This document shows, piece after piece, positions 47,573-57,500 of a DNA stretch of 64,000 nt. Position 1 is the stretch's first letter, and every line of letters starts with the position of its first letter. The position numbers and the translations under genes were made by a program. The notes under the pieces are model-generated. The model did no database searches and had not been told where the DNA came from. It worked only from the letters and a program-made list of their open reading frames with translations. This DNA is from Actinomadura sp. NBRC 104425 (GTDB lineage: Bacteria; Actinomycetota; Actinomycetes; Streptosporangiales; Streptosporangiaceae): NCBI RefSeq assembly GCF_030269545.1, contig NZ_BSTN01000003.1, positions 62,001 to 126,000 of the forward strand, in the 5' to 3' direction.

Positions 47573-48529
47573 TCAGTCGTAGAAGCCGAGGCGGCGCAGC
47601 TGCTTGGGGTCGCGCTGCCAGTCCTTGGCGACCTTGACCCGCAGGTCGAGGTAGACCTTGGTGCCCAGCAGGGCCTCGATCTGACGGCGGGCGCGGGCGC
47701 CGACCTCCTTCAGCCGCGTGCCCTTGTGGCCGATGATGATGCCCTTCTGGCTCGGCCGCTCGACGAACAGGTGCGCGTACACGTCGACCAGGTCGTCGCG
47801 GCCCTCGCGGGGCGCCATCTCCTCCACCACCACGGCGATGGAGTGCGGCAGCTCGTCGCGCACGCCTTCCAGCGCGGCCTCGCGGACGAGCTCGGCGACC
47901 AGCACCTGCTCGGGCTCGTCGGTCAGGTCGCCCTCGGGGTACAGCGCCACTCCCTCGGGCAGGCGGGAGATCAGCAGGTCGGCGACCAGGTCCACCTGGA
48001 AGCCGCTCTCGGCCGAGCAGGGGACGATCTCGGCGAAGTCGCCCAGTTCCTGCACGGCCAGCAGCTGCCTGGCGATCGTCTCGGGGTCGGCGAGGTCGGT
48101 CTTGGTGACGATGGCGACGACCGGCGTGCGTTTGACGTTGGCCAGCTCGCGGGCGATGAACCGGTCGCCGGGCCCGATCGGCTGGTCGGCGGGCACGCAG
48201 AACCCGATGACGTCGACCTCGGTCAGCGTGGAGCGCACCAGGCTGTCCAGCCGCTCCCCCAGCAGGGTGCGCGGCTTGTGCAGGCCGGGGGTGTCCACGA
48301 TCACCAGCTGGGCGTCGGACCGGTGCACGATGCCGCGGATCGCCCGGCGGGTGGTCTGCGGACGGTCGCTGGTGATGGCGACCTTGGTGCCGACCAGGGC
48401 GTTCATCAGCGTCGACTTCCCCACGTTGGGCCGCCCCACGAAGCAGGCGAACCCGGATCTGAACGCCGCTCCCTTCTCGGGCGCCGTCCCCTCGGGGCCG
48501 CCCGGCGTTGTCACCCTGTCAGCTCTCAC
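47573..48529 (-). CDS. era: GTPase Era
   Basis: Essential GTPase that assists 30S ribosome maturation by binding 16S rRNA. The protein has FACFVGRPNVGKST (G1), the TT-R effector region, DTPGLHKP (G3), TKTD (G4) and SAES (G5). A C-terminal KH domain follows, with KGIIIGHKGTRLKEVGARARRQIEALLGTKVYLDLRVKVAKDW. 318 residues from GTG 48529; GTG 48514 is equally possible. The C-terminal end KQLRRLGFYD is typical. Confidence 0.95.
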   Translation of the reverse strand: MRADRVTTPGGPEGTAPEKGAAFRSGFACFVGRPNVGKSTLMNALVGTKVAITSDRPQTTRRAIRGIVHRSDAQLVIVDTPGLHKPRTLLGERLDSLVRSTLTEVDVIGFCVPADQPIGPGDRFIARELANVKRTPVVAIVTKTDLADPETIARQLLAVQELGDFAEIVPCSAESGFQVDLVADLLISRLPEGVALYPEGDLTDEPEQVLVAELVREAALEGVRDELPHSIAVVVEEMAPREGRDDLVDVYAHLFVERPSQKGIIIGHKGTRLKEVGARARRQIEALLGTKVYLDLRVKVAKDWQRDPKQLRRLGFYD

Positions 48530-48636
48530 GCCGTCAATTGTCCCCCACGCGGGCGGACGCCCAGGACGCGGCGTCGGGCGGCGGGGCGCCCGCCCCACGC
48601 CCCGGGGCCCGCGGACGGCGCTCTAGGCTGGGCCCC

Positions 48637-48978
48637 GTGAGCGAACTGAGCGCCGAGGACAGCAAGATCATCACGTTGGCCAGGTCCGCCCGGGCCCGCA
48701 CCGGCGCCGCCGAGGGCGCGGCCGTCCGCGACGACACCGGCCGCACCTACGCGGCCTGCACCGTCGACCTGCCGTCGCTGAAGCTGTCGGCCCTGCAGCT
48801 GGCCGTGGCCATGGCCGTGTCCAGCGGCGCCGACGACCTGGAGGCGGCCGCGCTGGTCACCGCCGAGGACACCCCCCGCGACGCCGACATCGCCGCCGTA
48901 CGCGACCTCGGCGCCAAGGCCCCCGTGCTGATCGCGGGGTTCGACGGTACGGTGCGCGGCACCGTCCAGCCCGGCTGA
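48637..48978 (+). CDS. Degenerate cytidine deaminase-like protein
   Basis: A 113-residue protein with the cytidine deaminase fold order (SKIITLARSARARTGAAEGAAVRDDTGRTYAACTVDLPSLKLSALQLAVAMAVSSGADDLEAAALV) but without the catalytic C/H-A-E and P-C-x-x-C zinc motifs; SALQL stands where the CAE helix would be. It is therefore unlikely to deaminate. Similar proteins are usually found beside era in actinomycetes. TAGGCT (48624-48629) lies 7 bases before GTG 48637, so the mRNA is probably leaderless. Confidence 0.82.
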   Translation: MSELSAEDSKIITLARSARARTGAAEGAAVRDDTGRTYAACTVDLPSLKLSALQLAVAMAVSSGADDLEAAALVTAEDTPRDADIAAVRDLGAKAPVLIAGFDGTVRGTVQPG

Positions 48979-49029
48979 CCCCAGCCGAAGCCCCTCAAAA
49001 GCCCCCTGGGGCCTCGGCCCGCCGGGGCC

Positions 49030-50340
49030 TCAGGTCGTCGATTCGGCGCGTTCGGCGGTCTCCTCCGGAGACTCGGCGCGGTCCCGCCGCACCAGCACCG
49101 TTCCGATCCGGTTGCGCCGCCCGGCGATGCTCTCGGCGCGCAGCGTCAGCCCCGCCACCCCGGCCGTGGCGCCCTCGATGGGCACGCGGCCCAGCGCGTG
49201 CGCCAGCAGCCCGCCGACGGTCTCGACCTCCTCGACGTCGATCTCCACGCCGAACAGCTCGGCCAGGTCCTCCACGGGCAGCCGGGCGGTGACCCGGGCG
49301 GTGTCGTCGTCCAGCCACTCCACCCGGGGCGCCTCGACGTCGTACTCGTCGGCGATCTCCCCGACGATCTCCTCCAGGATGTCCTCGATGGTGACCAGCC
49401 CGGCGGTGCCGCCGTACTCGTCGATCACGATCGCCAGGTGGATCTGCCGGGCCTGCATCTCGCGCAGCAGCTCGTCGATGGGCTTGCTGTCGGGCACGTA
49501 GGTGGCCGGACGCATCACCGAGGACACCGTCTCGGAGGTCTCCCCGCCGGGGTTCTCGTGGACGCGGCGCACCACGTCCTTCAGGTAGGCGATGCCGACG
49601 ACGTCGTCCTCGTTCTCCCCCACCACCGGGATGCGGGAGAAGCCGCTGCGCAGCGCCAGCGACATCGCCTGCCGCAGCGTCTTGCCGCGCTCGATGAACA
49701 CGATGTCGGTGCGCGGCACCATGACCTCGCGCACCAGCGTGTCGCCCAGCTCGAACACCGAGTGGATCATCTGCCGCTCGCCCGGCTCGATCAGGCTGCG
49801 CTGCTCGGCAAGATCGACCAGGTCGCGCAGCTCGGCCTCGGAGGCGAACGGGCCCTCGCGGAACCCGCGGCCCGGGGTCAGCGCGTTGCCCAGCCGGATC
49901 AGCAGCCGCGGCAGCGGCCCGAACACCCGCGTCACCGGGTGGATCACCGCCGCCCCGGCCAGCGCCACCCGGTCGGCGTGCTGCAGGCCCAGCGTGCGCG
50001 GGCCCACCCCGACCGCCACATAGCTCACCACGATCATGATCGCGGCGGCCACCACGTAGGCCCGCCAGGTCTCGTCCAGCCACGCGATGCACAGGTCGGC
50101 GACCAGCACGGTCGCCACCAGCTCGCAGCTGATCCGCAGCAGCAGGACCATGTTGACGTACCGCGCCGGGTCGGCGACCACCTCGGCCAGCCGCCGGGCG
50201 CCGCGCCGGCCCTCCCGCAGCAGCTCCTCGACCCGCACGCGCGACACCCGGGCCAGCGCCGCCTCGGTGCCGGCCAGCAGCCCGGCCAGGACCACCAGCC
50301 CGGCCGCCAGGCCGAGCAGCCACCCCTGCGCAGTGGTCAT
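49030..50340 (-). CDS. CorC/HlyC family membrane protein with DUF21 and CBS domains
   Basis: 436 residues: a DUF21/CNNM membrane region with three or four helices, a CBS pair (REVMVPRTDIVFIERGKTLRQAMSLALRSGFSRIPVVGENEDDVVGIAYLKDV and ATYVPDSKPIDELLREMQARQIHLAIVIDEYGGTAGLVTIEDILEEIVGEI) and a C-terminal CorC_HlyC transporter-associated domain. The family takes part in magnesium or cobalt transport or resistance. Lies downstream of ybeY in the conserved phoH-ybeY-CorC order. Confidence 0.93.
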   Translation of the reverse strand: MTTAQGWLLGLAAGLVVLAGLLAGTEAALARVSRVRVEELLREGRRGARRLAEVVADPARYVNMVLLLRISCELVATVLVADLCIAWLDETWRAYVVAAAIMIVVSYVAVGVGPRTLGLQHADRVALAGAAVIHPVTRVFGPLPRLLIRLGNALTPGRGFREGPFASEAELRDLVDLAEQRSLIEPGERQMIHSVFELGDTLVREVMVPRTDIVFIERGKTLRQAMSLALRSGFSRIPVVGENEDDVVGIAYLKDVVRRVHENPGGETSETVSSVMRPATYVPDSKPIDELLREMQARQIHLAIVIDEYGGTAGLVTIEDILEEIVGEIADEYDVEAPRVEWLDDDTARVTARLPVEDLAELFGVEIDVEEVETVGGLLAHALGRVPIEGATAGVAGLTLRAESIAGRRNRIGTVLVRRDRAESPEETAERAESTT

Positions 50341-50446
50341 CGGCCCGCTCCGCTCACCGCACGGTGCGGCGGGCGCGGTGCGGCGGGGGCGCCGGCCCCC
50401 GGCCCGCCTGTGCCGCCTGCCCGGAGCGCCGGGCGCCCGCCCGTGT

Positions 50447-50926
50447 TCATCGCTGCGCGCGTTTGTCCCGCCAGGACTTCAGCAGCTCGGCCTGCAGCCC
50501 GAACATCTCCTTGTGCTCCTCGGGCTCGGCGTGGTCGTACCCGAGCAGGTGCAGGATGCCGTGCGTGCACAGCAGCCGCAGCTCGTCCTCGGTGCTGTGG
50601 CCGGCCTGCGCGGCCTGCCGCTCGGCGACCGCCGGGCACAGGACGATGTCGCCCAGCAGCCCGGGGTCGGGTTCGTCATCGTCGTCGGTGCCTCCGGACA
50701 TCGACCCGGGGCGCAGCTCGTCCATCGGGAAGGCCAGCACGTCGGTGGGGCCCGGCTCGCCCATCCACTTCTCGTGCAGCTCGCTCATGGCGACCTCGTC
50801 CACCAGCAGCACCGACAGCTCGGCCAGGGGGTGCACCCGCATGCCGTCCAGCACGTGCCGGGCCAGCGCCACCAGGTCGGCCTCGTCGACGGGCACGCCG
50901 GACTCGTTCAGCACCTCGATGCTCAT
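50447..50926 (-). CDS. ybeY: Endoribonuclease YbeY
   Basis: A 159-residue zinc endoribonuclease for 16S rRNA 3' end maturation and ribosome quality control. It shows [27 protein letters not shown] and the metal motif [16 protein letters not shown]. The ATG directly follows the phoH stop (TAGATG), so the two are coupled. Confidence 0.95.
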   Translation of the reverse strand: MSIEVLNESGVPVDEADLVALARHVLDGMRVHPLAELSVLLVDEVAMSELHEKWMGEPGPTDVLAFPMDELRPGSMSGGTDDDDEPDPGLLGDIVLCPAVAERQAAQAGHSTEDELRLLCTHGILHLLGYDHAEPEEHKEMFGLQAELLKSWRDKRAQR

Positions 50927-51982
50927 CTACCGCCCCCGCTTGCGGGACGACCCGCGCCCCGCCGCGCCCTGCTTGATCTCCGGCACCCGGGTCTCGTCGT
51001 AGCGGTTGTAGGCGTTGACGATGTCGGTGACCAGCTTGTGCCGGACGACGTCGTGGCTGGTCAGGCGGCAGAAGTGGATGTCGTCGACGCCCTCGAGGAT
51101 CTCCTGGACGACGCGCAGCCCGCTGCGCTGCCCGCTGGGCAGGTCGACCTGGGTGACGTCGCCGGTGACGACCACCTTGGACCCGAAGCCCAGGCGGGTG
51201 AGGAACATCTTCATCTGCTCGGGCGTGGTGTTCTGCGCCTCGTCGAGGATGATGAACGAGTCGTTGAGGGTGCGGCCGCGCATGTACCCCAGGGGGGCGA
51301 CCTCGATGGTGCCCGCGCCCATCAGCTTGGGGATGGAGTCGGGGTCGACCATGTCGTGCAGCGCGTCGTACAGCGGGCGCAGGTACGGGTCGATCTTCTC
51401 GTAGAGCGTGCCGGGCAGGAACCCCAGGCGCTCGCCCGCCTCCACCGCCGGGCGGGTCAGGATGATCCGGTTGACCTGCTTGTCCTGCAGGGCCCGGACC
51501 GCCTTGGCCATCGCCAGGTAGGTCTTGCCGGTGCCCGCCGGGCCGATGCCGAACACGATCGTGTGCTTGTCGATCGCGTCGACGTACCGCTTCTGGTTGA
51601 GGGTCTTGGGGCGGATGGTCCGGCCCCGGCTGGACAGCACGTCCAGGGTGAGCACCTCGGCGGGGCGCTCCTCGGTCTGGTTCCGCAACATGGCCAGGCT
51701 GCGCTCCACGGCGTCGGGGGTGAGCGGCGTACCGCCCTTGAGCAACTCGATGAGCTCGGCGAACAGGCGGGAGACCAGCTCGGTCTCCGCCTCCGCCCCG
51801 GTCACGGTGATCTCGTTGCCCCGGACGTGGATGTCGCTGTGGAACGCGCGTTCGACGACGTGGAGCAACTCGTCCCGGGAGCCCAGCAGACTCACCATGG
51901 AGTGGTCGTCCGGCACCACGATCTTGATCTGGGAGCGCGTGGCTGCGCGGTCGCCGCGCTCCAGGTGAGTTGATTCGACCAT
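50927..51982 (-). CDS. phoH: PhoH-family ATPase
   Basis: A 351-residue P-loop ATPase, probably an RNA helicase-like factor working with YbeY. An N-terminal KH-like part ([14 protein letters not shown]) is followed by the PhoH domain with [13 protein letters not shown], Walker [29 protein letters not shown], Walker [12 protein letters not shown] and [13 protein letters not shown]. The C-terminal end is basic. Confidence 0.95.
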   Translation of the reverse strand: MVESTHLERGDRAATRSQIKIVVPDDHSMVSLLGSRDELLHVVERAFHSDIHVRGNEITVTGAEAETELVSRLFAELIELLKGGTPLTPDAVERSLAMLRNQTEERPAEVLTLDVLSSRGRTIRPKTLNQKRYVDAIDKHTIVFGIGPAGTGKTYLAMAKAVRALQDKQVNRIILTRPAVEAGERLGFLPGTLYEKIDPYLRPLYDALHDMVDPDSIPKLMGAGTIEVAPLGYMRGRTLNDSFIILDEAQNTTPEQMKMFLTRLGFGSKVVVTGDVTQVDLPSGQRSGLRVVQEILEGVDDIHFCRLTSHDVVRHKLVTDIVNAYNRYDETRVPEIKQGAAGRGSSRKRGR

Positions 51983-52153
51983 CAGCCGGGCCTTGCGGCC
52001 TCTTTCGACCTGCCTTCTGCGCTACCGGGTTTCCGCGTATGTCGCCATCCATGGTACTGGCCCGTCGCGACATGTCGCCGCCGTATTCTCGGTGGCTACC
52101 CGCGGCGCCGCCGGGGAAACGGCGCCGCGGGGGAGACGGCGGCGCCGCGCCCG

Positions 52154-52498
52154 TCAGCCGGGCGGCCAGTTCAGCCCGCGCCCGCCGAGGACGTGCGCGT
52201 GCACGTGGAAGACCGTCTGGCCCGCCTGCGGACCGGTGTTGAACACCACCCGGTAGCCGGCCTCGGCCACGCCCTCGTCCACGGCCACCTGGTGCGCCTC
52301 GCGCAGCACCTCGGCCGCCAGGTCGGCATCGGCGGCGGCCAGCTCGGCCACGTTCTGGTGGTGGTCGCGGGGAATCACCAGCACGTGCGTGGGGGCCTGC
52401 GGGTTGATGTCGCGGAACGCCACGGTGCGCGCCGTCTCGCGGACGACCTTGGCGGGCACGTCCCCTGAAACGATCTTGCAGAACAGGCAGTCGGTCAT
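52154..52498 (-). CDS. HIT family nucleotide hydrolase/transferase
   Basis: A 114-residue HIT protein of the HINT/Fhit type. It starts [19 protein letters not shown] (Cys pair for zinc) and contains [19 protein letters not shown] and the catalytic triad motif HVHAHVLGG. Probably hydrolyses AMP-amidates or dinucleoside phosphates. ATG 52498 follows GGAGGGAGA; a frame up to 52597 is not family sequence. Confidence 0.93.
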   Translation of the reverse strand: MTDCLFCKIVSGDVPAKVVRETARTVAFRDINPQAPTHVLVIPRDHHQNVAELAAADADLAAEVLREAHQVAVDEGVAEAGYRVVFNTGPQAGQTVFHVHAHVLGGRGLNWPPG

Positions 52499-52597
52499 CG
52501 GTCTCCCTCCGCGATCGTGCCCGAATCCTACCGAGCGGCGCCGGACCCGCGGCCCCGGCCGCGGCTCGCCGATCGCCCGATCACGGATCGGCCGCAT

Positions 52598-52614
52598 TCC
52601 AGCGGTCCGCTGGA
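52598..52614. promoter_or_regulatory. Palindrome upstream of the SigE-family gene
   Basis: TCCAGCG and CGCTGGA flank GTC, a 17-bp palindrome (52598-52614), about 140 bases before the sigma-factor start and 100 bases before the HIT gene start on the other strand. Possible operator. Confidence 0.4.
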
Positions 52615-52753
52615 TTAAGGTGGCAACCCTGGCGTACCCCCCGGTCCGGAACCCCTGCGCCTCCCGCCTTTCGGCCGGTCGGGTTCGTCATGCACGCCGT
52701 CCCGAGGCGCTCATCCGAACGGATGGCCGCAGGGCGGCACAGGCGGCGGATAG

Positions 52754-53362
52754 GTGACCGAGGTTGGCAGGAACATGCCCTTTCGTAAACCGGACGACGA
52801 GGGCGCGCGTCCCACAGACGTGACCGAGACCCTCGTGGCCAGGGGCACGGCGGGGGCGGTGGCCGTCGCCTGGGATGCCGATCAGGCGCTGACCGCCCTG
52901 TACAGCGCCAACTACCGTTCGCTGGTTCGGCTCGCGGCGATGCTGGTCCGCGACGCCGGGACGGCCGAGGAGGTCGTCCAGGACGCCTTCGTCGCCATGC
53001 ACGGTGGCTGGCGGCGCCTGCGCGATCCCGACAAGGCCCTGTCCTACCTGCGTCAGTCGGTGGTCAACCGGTCGCGGTCGGTGCTGCGGCACCGCGCTGT
53101 GGTGGAGAAGTACGCCCCCAAGGGGCTCCCGGACGCGCCCAGTGCGGAGGCGGGCGCGATCGGCGAGCTGGAACGCAGTGCGGTGGTCGAGGCGCTGCAC
53201 CGGCTGCCCGCCCGCCAGCGGGAGGCCCTGGTGCTGCGCTACTACGCCGACCTGTCCGAAGCGGAGATCGCCAGCGCGATGGGCATCAGCCGCGGCGCCG
53301 TCAAGAGCCACACGGCCCGCGGGATGGCCGCGCTGCGCAACGTCCTGGAGCAGTTCTCGTGA
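52754..53362 (+). CDS. SigE-family RNA polymerase sigma factor
   Basis: A 202-residue ECF sigma factor. Region 2 reads NYRSLVRLAAMLVRDAGTAEEVVQDAFVAMHGGWRRL and region 4 ALHRLPARQREALVLRYYADLSEAEIASAMGISRGAVKSHTARGMAALR. The variable N-terminus holds about 40 extra residues. GTG 52754 and ATG 52775 (MPFRKPDD) are both possible starts. A membrane protein with no known domain follows after a hairpin and may regulate it. Confidence 0.9.
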   Translation: MTEVGRNMPFRKPDDEGARPTDVTETLVARGTAGAVAVAWDADQALTALYSANYRSLVRLAAMLVRDAGTAEEVVQDAFVAMHGGWRRLRDPDKALSYLRQSVVNRSRSVLRHRAVVEKYAPKGLPDAPSAEAGAIGELERSAVVEALHRLPARQREALVLRYYADLSEAEIASAMGISRGAVKSHTARGMAALRNVLEQFS

Positions 53363-53382
53363 CTTCCACCCAGCACCTGAGG

Positions 53383-53403
53383 CCGCCCGGGCCCCCCGGG
53401 CGG
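53383..53403. terminator. Hairpin after the SigE-family gene
   Basis: CCGCCCGGG (53383-53391) pairs with CCCGGGCGG (53395-53403) across a 3-base loop, 20 bases after the stop. It may terminate or attenuate before the membrane-protein gene. Confidence 0.6.
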
Positions 53404-53588
53404 TCGAGGGGCGGCCCTGCCGCGCCGTCGGCCGTCGGGGGCGCGCGTCTGAGGGGCGACCCCCCGCGCGCGACGGCGGCACCGCATCCGCCGTCGCGCG
53501 CCTGCGGGCCGTCCTCGCGACCGAGCAATCGAAAGGAGGACGGGGCCTCCGCCGGCCTGCGGGCCGCTCCCTTCGCCCCGGATGTGAC

Positions 53589-54242
53589 ATGACCGACCCC
53601 CACGACGAGTACGGCGAGATCCTCCGCCGTGCGCTCAACGCGGAGGCGGAGAAGGTCACCCCCGCGGCCGACGGCCTGGAGCAGATCCGCCGACGCATCG
53701 AGGAGCGGCGGCGGCGCCGGTTCTCCTGGGACTGGTTCACCGCCAACTGGGCGCGTCCGCTGCTGGCGGTCGCGGCCGCCGTGGCGATCGCCGGACTCGG
53801 CGTCTCGGCGCCGCAGACGCTGGGGTTCCTGTCGTCGACCGCCGGCGGCAACGGCTCGTCCGACGGCCAGGAGCACAGCAGCCTGGACGGGACGGTCTCC
53901 GGCGCTCCCGGGGCACAGCCCGGCACCCGCCTCCCCGACTCCTACGGCAGCGCTCCCGGCGACGCCCCTTCGGCGTCCGCCACCGTCACCCCGTCGACCG
54001 CCAGCGGCTCCCCCGGGTGCGCTGACGGCGACAGCACCACGGACCGGGCCTCCGCCGGCTCCCCCGCCCCGCAGGCGAGCGGCCCGTGCACCACCCCGCC
54101 GACGACGCCGACCCCGCCGACGCAGCAGCCGCCCGACACGCCGACGACGCCTTCCAGCGAGCCCTCCGAGCAGCCCGAGGCACCGACGTCGAGCGAGCCC
54201 GCTCCCGCCTCCACGGACGCGCCCGCCGTGGCCCCGGAGTGA
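53589..54242 (+). CDS. Single-pass membrane protein, candidate anti-sigma or regulator
   Basis: 217 residues: a charged cytoplasmic N-terminus (EYGEILRRALNAEAEKVTPAADGLEQIRRRIEERRRRR) is followed by one helix (PLLAVAAAVAIAGLGVSA) and a long Ser/Thr/Pro-rich extracytoplasmic tail. The topology fits membrane regulators encoded after ECF sigma genes. No zinc-binding H-x3-C-x2-C motif of ZAS anti-sigma factors is visible. The 226-base gap from the sigma gene has no convincing gene. Function inferred from context only. Confidence 0.65.
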   Translation: MTDPHDEYGEILRRALNAEAEKVTPAADGLEQIRRRIEERRRRRFSWDWFTANWARPLLAVAAAVAIAGLGVSAPQTLGFLSSTAGGNGSSDGQEHSSLDGTVSGAPGAQPGTRLPDSYGSAPGDAPSASATVTPSTASGSPGCADGDSTTDRASAGSPAPQASGPCTTPPTTPTPPTQQPPDTPTTPSSEPSEQPEAPTSSEPAPASTDAPAVAPE

Positions 54243-54366
54243 TCCGACGGGTCACCGAGCCGACGCGCGCATTCCCACACCCCGCGATCCCTCCAGCCCG
54301 GGATCGGCTTCCGCATGCCCGCAAGACGCACGCCCGCACCCGTGCCGTGCGCGCCTTGGCGTGCGC

Positions 54367-55098
54367 TTACCAGCGGCCGGCGGCGGCGAGCAGGACGGCC
54401 GCGGCCGCCACGCCCGCGGTGGAGGTGCGCAGGACGGTCGGGCCCAGCCGGACCGGACGCGCCCCGGCGGCGGCGAACCGGTCGAGCTCCTCGGGGGCGA
54501 TGCCGCCCTCCGGGCCGACGACCGCCACGATGTCGCCGCTGCGGGGCGGCCGCAGCGCGCTGAGCGGCTCGGCGGCCTCCTCGTGCAGGACGACGGCGCA
54601 GGCCGCGGCGGCGATCCGGGCCTCGACGTCGGCGGTGGCGGCCAGCGGCGGCACCTCCGGCAGCCAGCTGCGGCGGGCCTGCTTGGCGGCCTCCCGGGCG
54701 GCGGTGCGCCAGCGTCCCAGGGCCTTGTCGCGCCGGTCCGGGCGCCACTGCGTCACGCAGCGGGCCGCCGCCCACGGAACGATCTCGTCCACGCCCGCCT
54801 CGGTCATCGTCTCCACGGCCAGCTCGCCCCGCTCGCCCTTGGGCAGCGCCTGGACGACCACCAGGCGCGGCTGGGGGCGCTCGTGGCGGTGCCGGGCGAG
54901 CACGTCCAGGGTCAGCGACGCGCGGTCGGCGGCGGCCACCACGCATTCGGCCAGCAGCCCGGCGCCGTCGGTGAGGTCGACGCGCTCGCCGGGCCGCAGC
55001 CGGCGCACGGTGGCCGCGTGCCGGCCTTCCGGCCCGTCGAGCAGCACGCGGTCGTCCTCCAGCGCGGAGGACTCGGCCAGGAAGACCGGCGGAGACAC
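54367..55098 (-). CDS. rsmE: 16S rRNA (uracil-1498-N3) methyltransferase
   Basis: A 243-residue SPOUT-class enzyme that methylates U1498. An N-terminal PUA-like domain (GRHAATVRRLRPGERVDLTDG) is followed by the knot domain with QALPKGERGELAVETMTEAGVDEIVPW, RWRTAAREAAKQARRSWLPEV and VGPEGGIAPEELDRF...VRLGPTVLRTSTAGVAAAAVL. GTG 55098. Follows dnaJ at 44 bases. Confidence 0.94.
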   Translation of the reverse strand: MSPPVFLAESSALEDDRVLLDGPEGRHAATVRRLRPGERVDLTDGAGLLAECVVAAADRASLTLDVLARHRHERPQPRLVVVQALPKGERGELAVETMTEAGVDEIVPWAAARCVTQWRPDRRDKALGRWRTAAREAAKQARRSWLPEVPPLAATADVEARIAAAACAVVLHEEAAEPLSALRPPRSGDIVAVVGPEGGIAPEELDRFAAAGARPVRLGPTVLRTSTAGVAAAAVLLAAAGRW

Positions 55099-55142
55099 AG
55101 GTTCCCGTTCTGACTGGTCGCCGTCCGGGGATTTCCCCGGGG

Positions 55143-56276
55143 CTACTGGTTGAACACGTCGCGCAGCCGTGAGAACACGCTGCGCTGGCCGGGGGCGAAC
55201 TTGCCGGGCGGGCGCTCCTCGCCGCGCAGCTCGGCCAGGCGGCGCAGCAGCGCCTCCTGCTCGTCGTCGAGCTTGGTCGGCGTCTCCACGTTGACGTGGA
55301 TGAGCAGGTCGCCGCGGCCGCTCTCGTTCAGGTGCCGCACGCCCCGCCCGTACAGGGTGATGACGTGGCCGGACTGCGTGCCCGGCTTGATGTCGACCTC
55401 CTCGGCGCCGTCCAGGGTGTCGATGGTGACGCTGGTGCCGAGGGCCGCCGCGGTCATCGGGATCTGCACGGTGCAGTGCAGGTCGTCGCCCTCCCGCTCG
55501 AAGATCGGGTGCTGCTTCTCGACGATCTCCAGGAACAGGTCGCCGGGCGGGCCGCCGCCCGGGCCGACCTCGCCCTCCCCGGCCAGCTGGATGTGGATGC
55601 CGTTCTCCACGCCCGCCGGGATCTTGACCTTGACGGTGCGGCGGGTGCGGACCCGGCCGTCGCCCGAGCACTCCGGGCAGGGGGTGCGGATCACGCTGCC
55701 GAAGCCGTTGCAGCGCGGGCACGGCCGCGAGGTCATCACCTGGCCGAGGAACGAGCGCTGCACCTGCTGCACCTCGCCGCGGCCCATGCAGGTGTCGCAG
55801 GTCTCCGGGTGGGTGCCGGGGGCGCAGCCCGACCCGTCGCAGGTGGTGCACACCACGGCGGTGTCGATCGTCAGCTCGCGCGTGGTGCCGAAGGCGGTCT
55901 CGGCCAGGTCCAGCTCGACGCGCAGCGTGGCGTTGCGGCCGCGCCGGGCGCGGGTGCGCGGGCCGCGCGAGGTCGCCGTGCCGAAGAAGGCGTCCATGAT
56001 GTCGCTGAACGGGAAGCCGGCGCCGCCGAACGGTCCGGCCCCGCCCGCGCCCCCGCTCGGGGCGAACGGATCCGCGCCCAGGTCGTACATCTCGCGCTTC
56101 TTGGGATCGGAGAGCACCTCGTACGCCTGGGTGATCTCCTTGAACCGCTCCTGGGTCTCCGGATCGGGGTTGACGTCCGGGTGCAGCTCGCGGGCGAGCC
56201 GCCGGTACGCCTTCTTGATCTCGTCCGGGCTCGCGTCGCGGCGGACCCCCAAGGTCGCGTAGTAGTCGTTGGCCAC
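55143..56276 (-). CDS. dnaJ: Chaperone DnaJ (second copy type)
   Basis: A 377-residue co-chaperone for DnaK. The J-domain has [32 protein letters not shown] with the HPD motif. A Gly/Phe linker follows, then four C-x-x-C-x-G-x-G zinc motifs ([32 protein letters not shown]) and two C-terminal substrate domains. GTG 56276 starts directly after the hrcA stop (TAAGTG). In actinomycetes this copy is the one beside hrcA. Confidence 0.95.
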   Translation of the reverse strand: MANDYYATLGVRRDASPDEIKKAYRRLARELHPDVNPDPETQERFKEITQAYEVLSDPKKREMYDLGADPFAPSGGAGGAGPFGGAGFPFSDIMDAFFGTATSRGPRTRARRGRNATLRVELDLAETAFGTTRELTIDTAVVCTTCDGSGCAPGTHPETCDTCMGRGEVQQVQRSFLGQVMTSRPCPRCNGFGSVIRTPCPECSGDGRVRTRRTVKVKIPAGVENGIHIQLAGEGEVGPGGGPPGDLFLEIVEKQHPIFEREGDDLHCTVQIPMTAAALGTSVTIDTLDGAEEVDIKPGTQSGHVITLYGRGVRHLNESGRGDLLIHVNVETPTKLDDEQEALLRRLAELRGEERPPGKFAPGQRSVFSRLRDVFNQ

Positions 56277-57293
56277 TTACGACCCCGCCAGGATCTGTCC
56301 AACGTAGCGTGCCACTGCCCGTACCGCTCCCATCGTGCTGGGGTAGTCCATGCGTGTCGGCCCGAGCACTCCGAGCCGGGCCAGCGTCCGATCCCCGACG
56401 CCGTAGTCGGCCGCGACCACCGAGGTGAAGCGCAGCCCCTCGTCGGGGTTCTCCGTGCCGATCCGCACGGTAACAGAAGACGAGGAGTCGCCGACCTCGC
56501 CGAGCAGGCGCATCAGCACCACCTGCTCCTCCAGGGCCTCCAGGACCTCGCGCAGGCTCTGCGAGAAGTCGACGGCGGCCAGGTTGGCGGCGCCGGCGAA
56601 CACGATCTTCTCGTCGTGCTTTTCGACCAGCGTTTCCAGCAGTACCGACAGTACCGCCGCGGCGACCGGCCGGTCGTCCACCGCCACCTTCTCCGGAAGG
56701 TCGGCCACGGCGTTCGGCACCTCGCCGAGCCCGCAGCCGTCCAGACAGGTGTTGAGCAGCGCCCGCAGGTGCCCGACGGTCTCCTCGGAGACGTCGCGCG
56801 GCGTCTCGATGACCCGCTGCTCGACCCGGCCGGTGTTGGTGATCAGGACCAGCAGCAGCCGGTGCGAGGCCACCGGTACCAGCTCCACGTGCCGCACCGT
56901 CGAACGGGTCAGCGACGGGTACTGCACCACGGCGACCTGGCGGGTCAGCTGGGCCAGCAGCCGCACCGTCCGGCCCACCACGTCGTCGAGGTCGTAGGCG
57001 CCGCTGAGGAACGTCTCGATGGCGCGCCGCTCGGCCGCCGACAGCGGCTTGATCGTGGACAGCCGGTCGACGAACAGCCGGTAGCCCTTGTCGGTGGGCA
57101 CCCGCCCCGCGCTGGTGTGGGGCTGGGTGATGTACCCCTGCTCCTCCAGCACGGCCATGTCGTTGCGGATCGTCGCCGGGGACACGCCGAGGTTGTGCCG
57201 GTCGGCCAGCGACTTGGACCCCACCGGCTCGTTGGTGGAGACGTAGTCCTCGACGATGGCGCGCAGGACCGCCAGCTTCCGGTCGTCGAGCAC
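56277..57293 (-). CDS. hrcA: Heat-shock repressor HrcA
   Basis: A 338-residue repressor binding CIRCE elements. The winged helix ([75 protein letters not shown]) is followed by a GAF-like domain, and its end holds the usual [13 protein letters not shown] [18 protein letters not shown] 57293 follows GGAGGAGGT. A CIRCE element lies 27 bases upstream. Confidence 0.96.
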   Translation of the reverse strand: MLDDRKLAVLRAIVEDYVSTNEPVGSKSLADRHNLGVSPATIRNDMAVLEEQGYITQPHTSAGRVPTDKGYRLFVDRLSTIKPLSAAERRAIETFLSGAYDLDDVVGRTVRLLAQLTRQVAVVQYPSLTRSTVRHVELVPVASHRLLLVLITNTGRVEQRVIETPRDVSEETVGHLRALLNTCLDGCGLGEVPNAVADLPEKVAVDDRPVAAAVLSVLLETLVEKHDEKIVFAGAANLAAVDFSQSLREVLEALEEQVVLMRLLGEVGDSSSSVTVRIGTENPDEGLRFTSVVAADYGVGDRTLARLGVLGPTRMDYPSTMGAVRAVARYVGQILAGS

Positions 57294-57319
57294 GTGGTCA
57301 CCTCCTCCCTGCCCCCGTA

Positions 57320-57346
57320 CTGGCACTCCATACTTCCGAGTGCCAA
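57320..57346. promoter_or_regulatory. CIRCE operator
   Basis: CTGGCACTC (57320-57328) and GAGTGCCAA (57338-57346) flank 9 bases, the standard CIRCE architecture. Should be bound by HrcA and repress hrcA-dnaJ; it is 27 bases before the hrcA start. Confidence 0.92.
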
Positions 57347-57500
57347 GTGTACGGCCCGGCGGGCGCAGGCTGGAGTGCCCGGCGCGGTCGGAAACGGCCC
57401 GGGGCGCCCCGGGGGCCGGCCGCGGCCTCCCGGGCCGCGCCACGCCGAAGGACGTGCGCCGCCGATGCCGGGGCGACCGGTGCGGTTAATGTGCGGATCC

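Noticed and set aside
53363..53588. A small gene using the AAAGGAGG at about 53530
   Set aside because: No suitable start codon lies at the correct distance and any frame is short and low-complexity.
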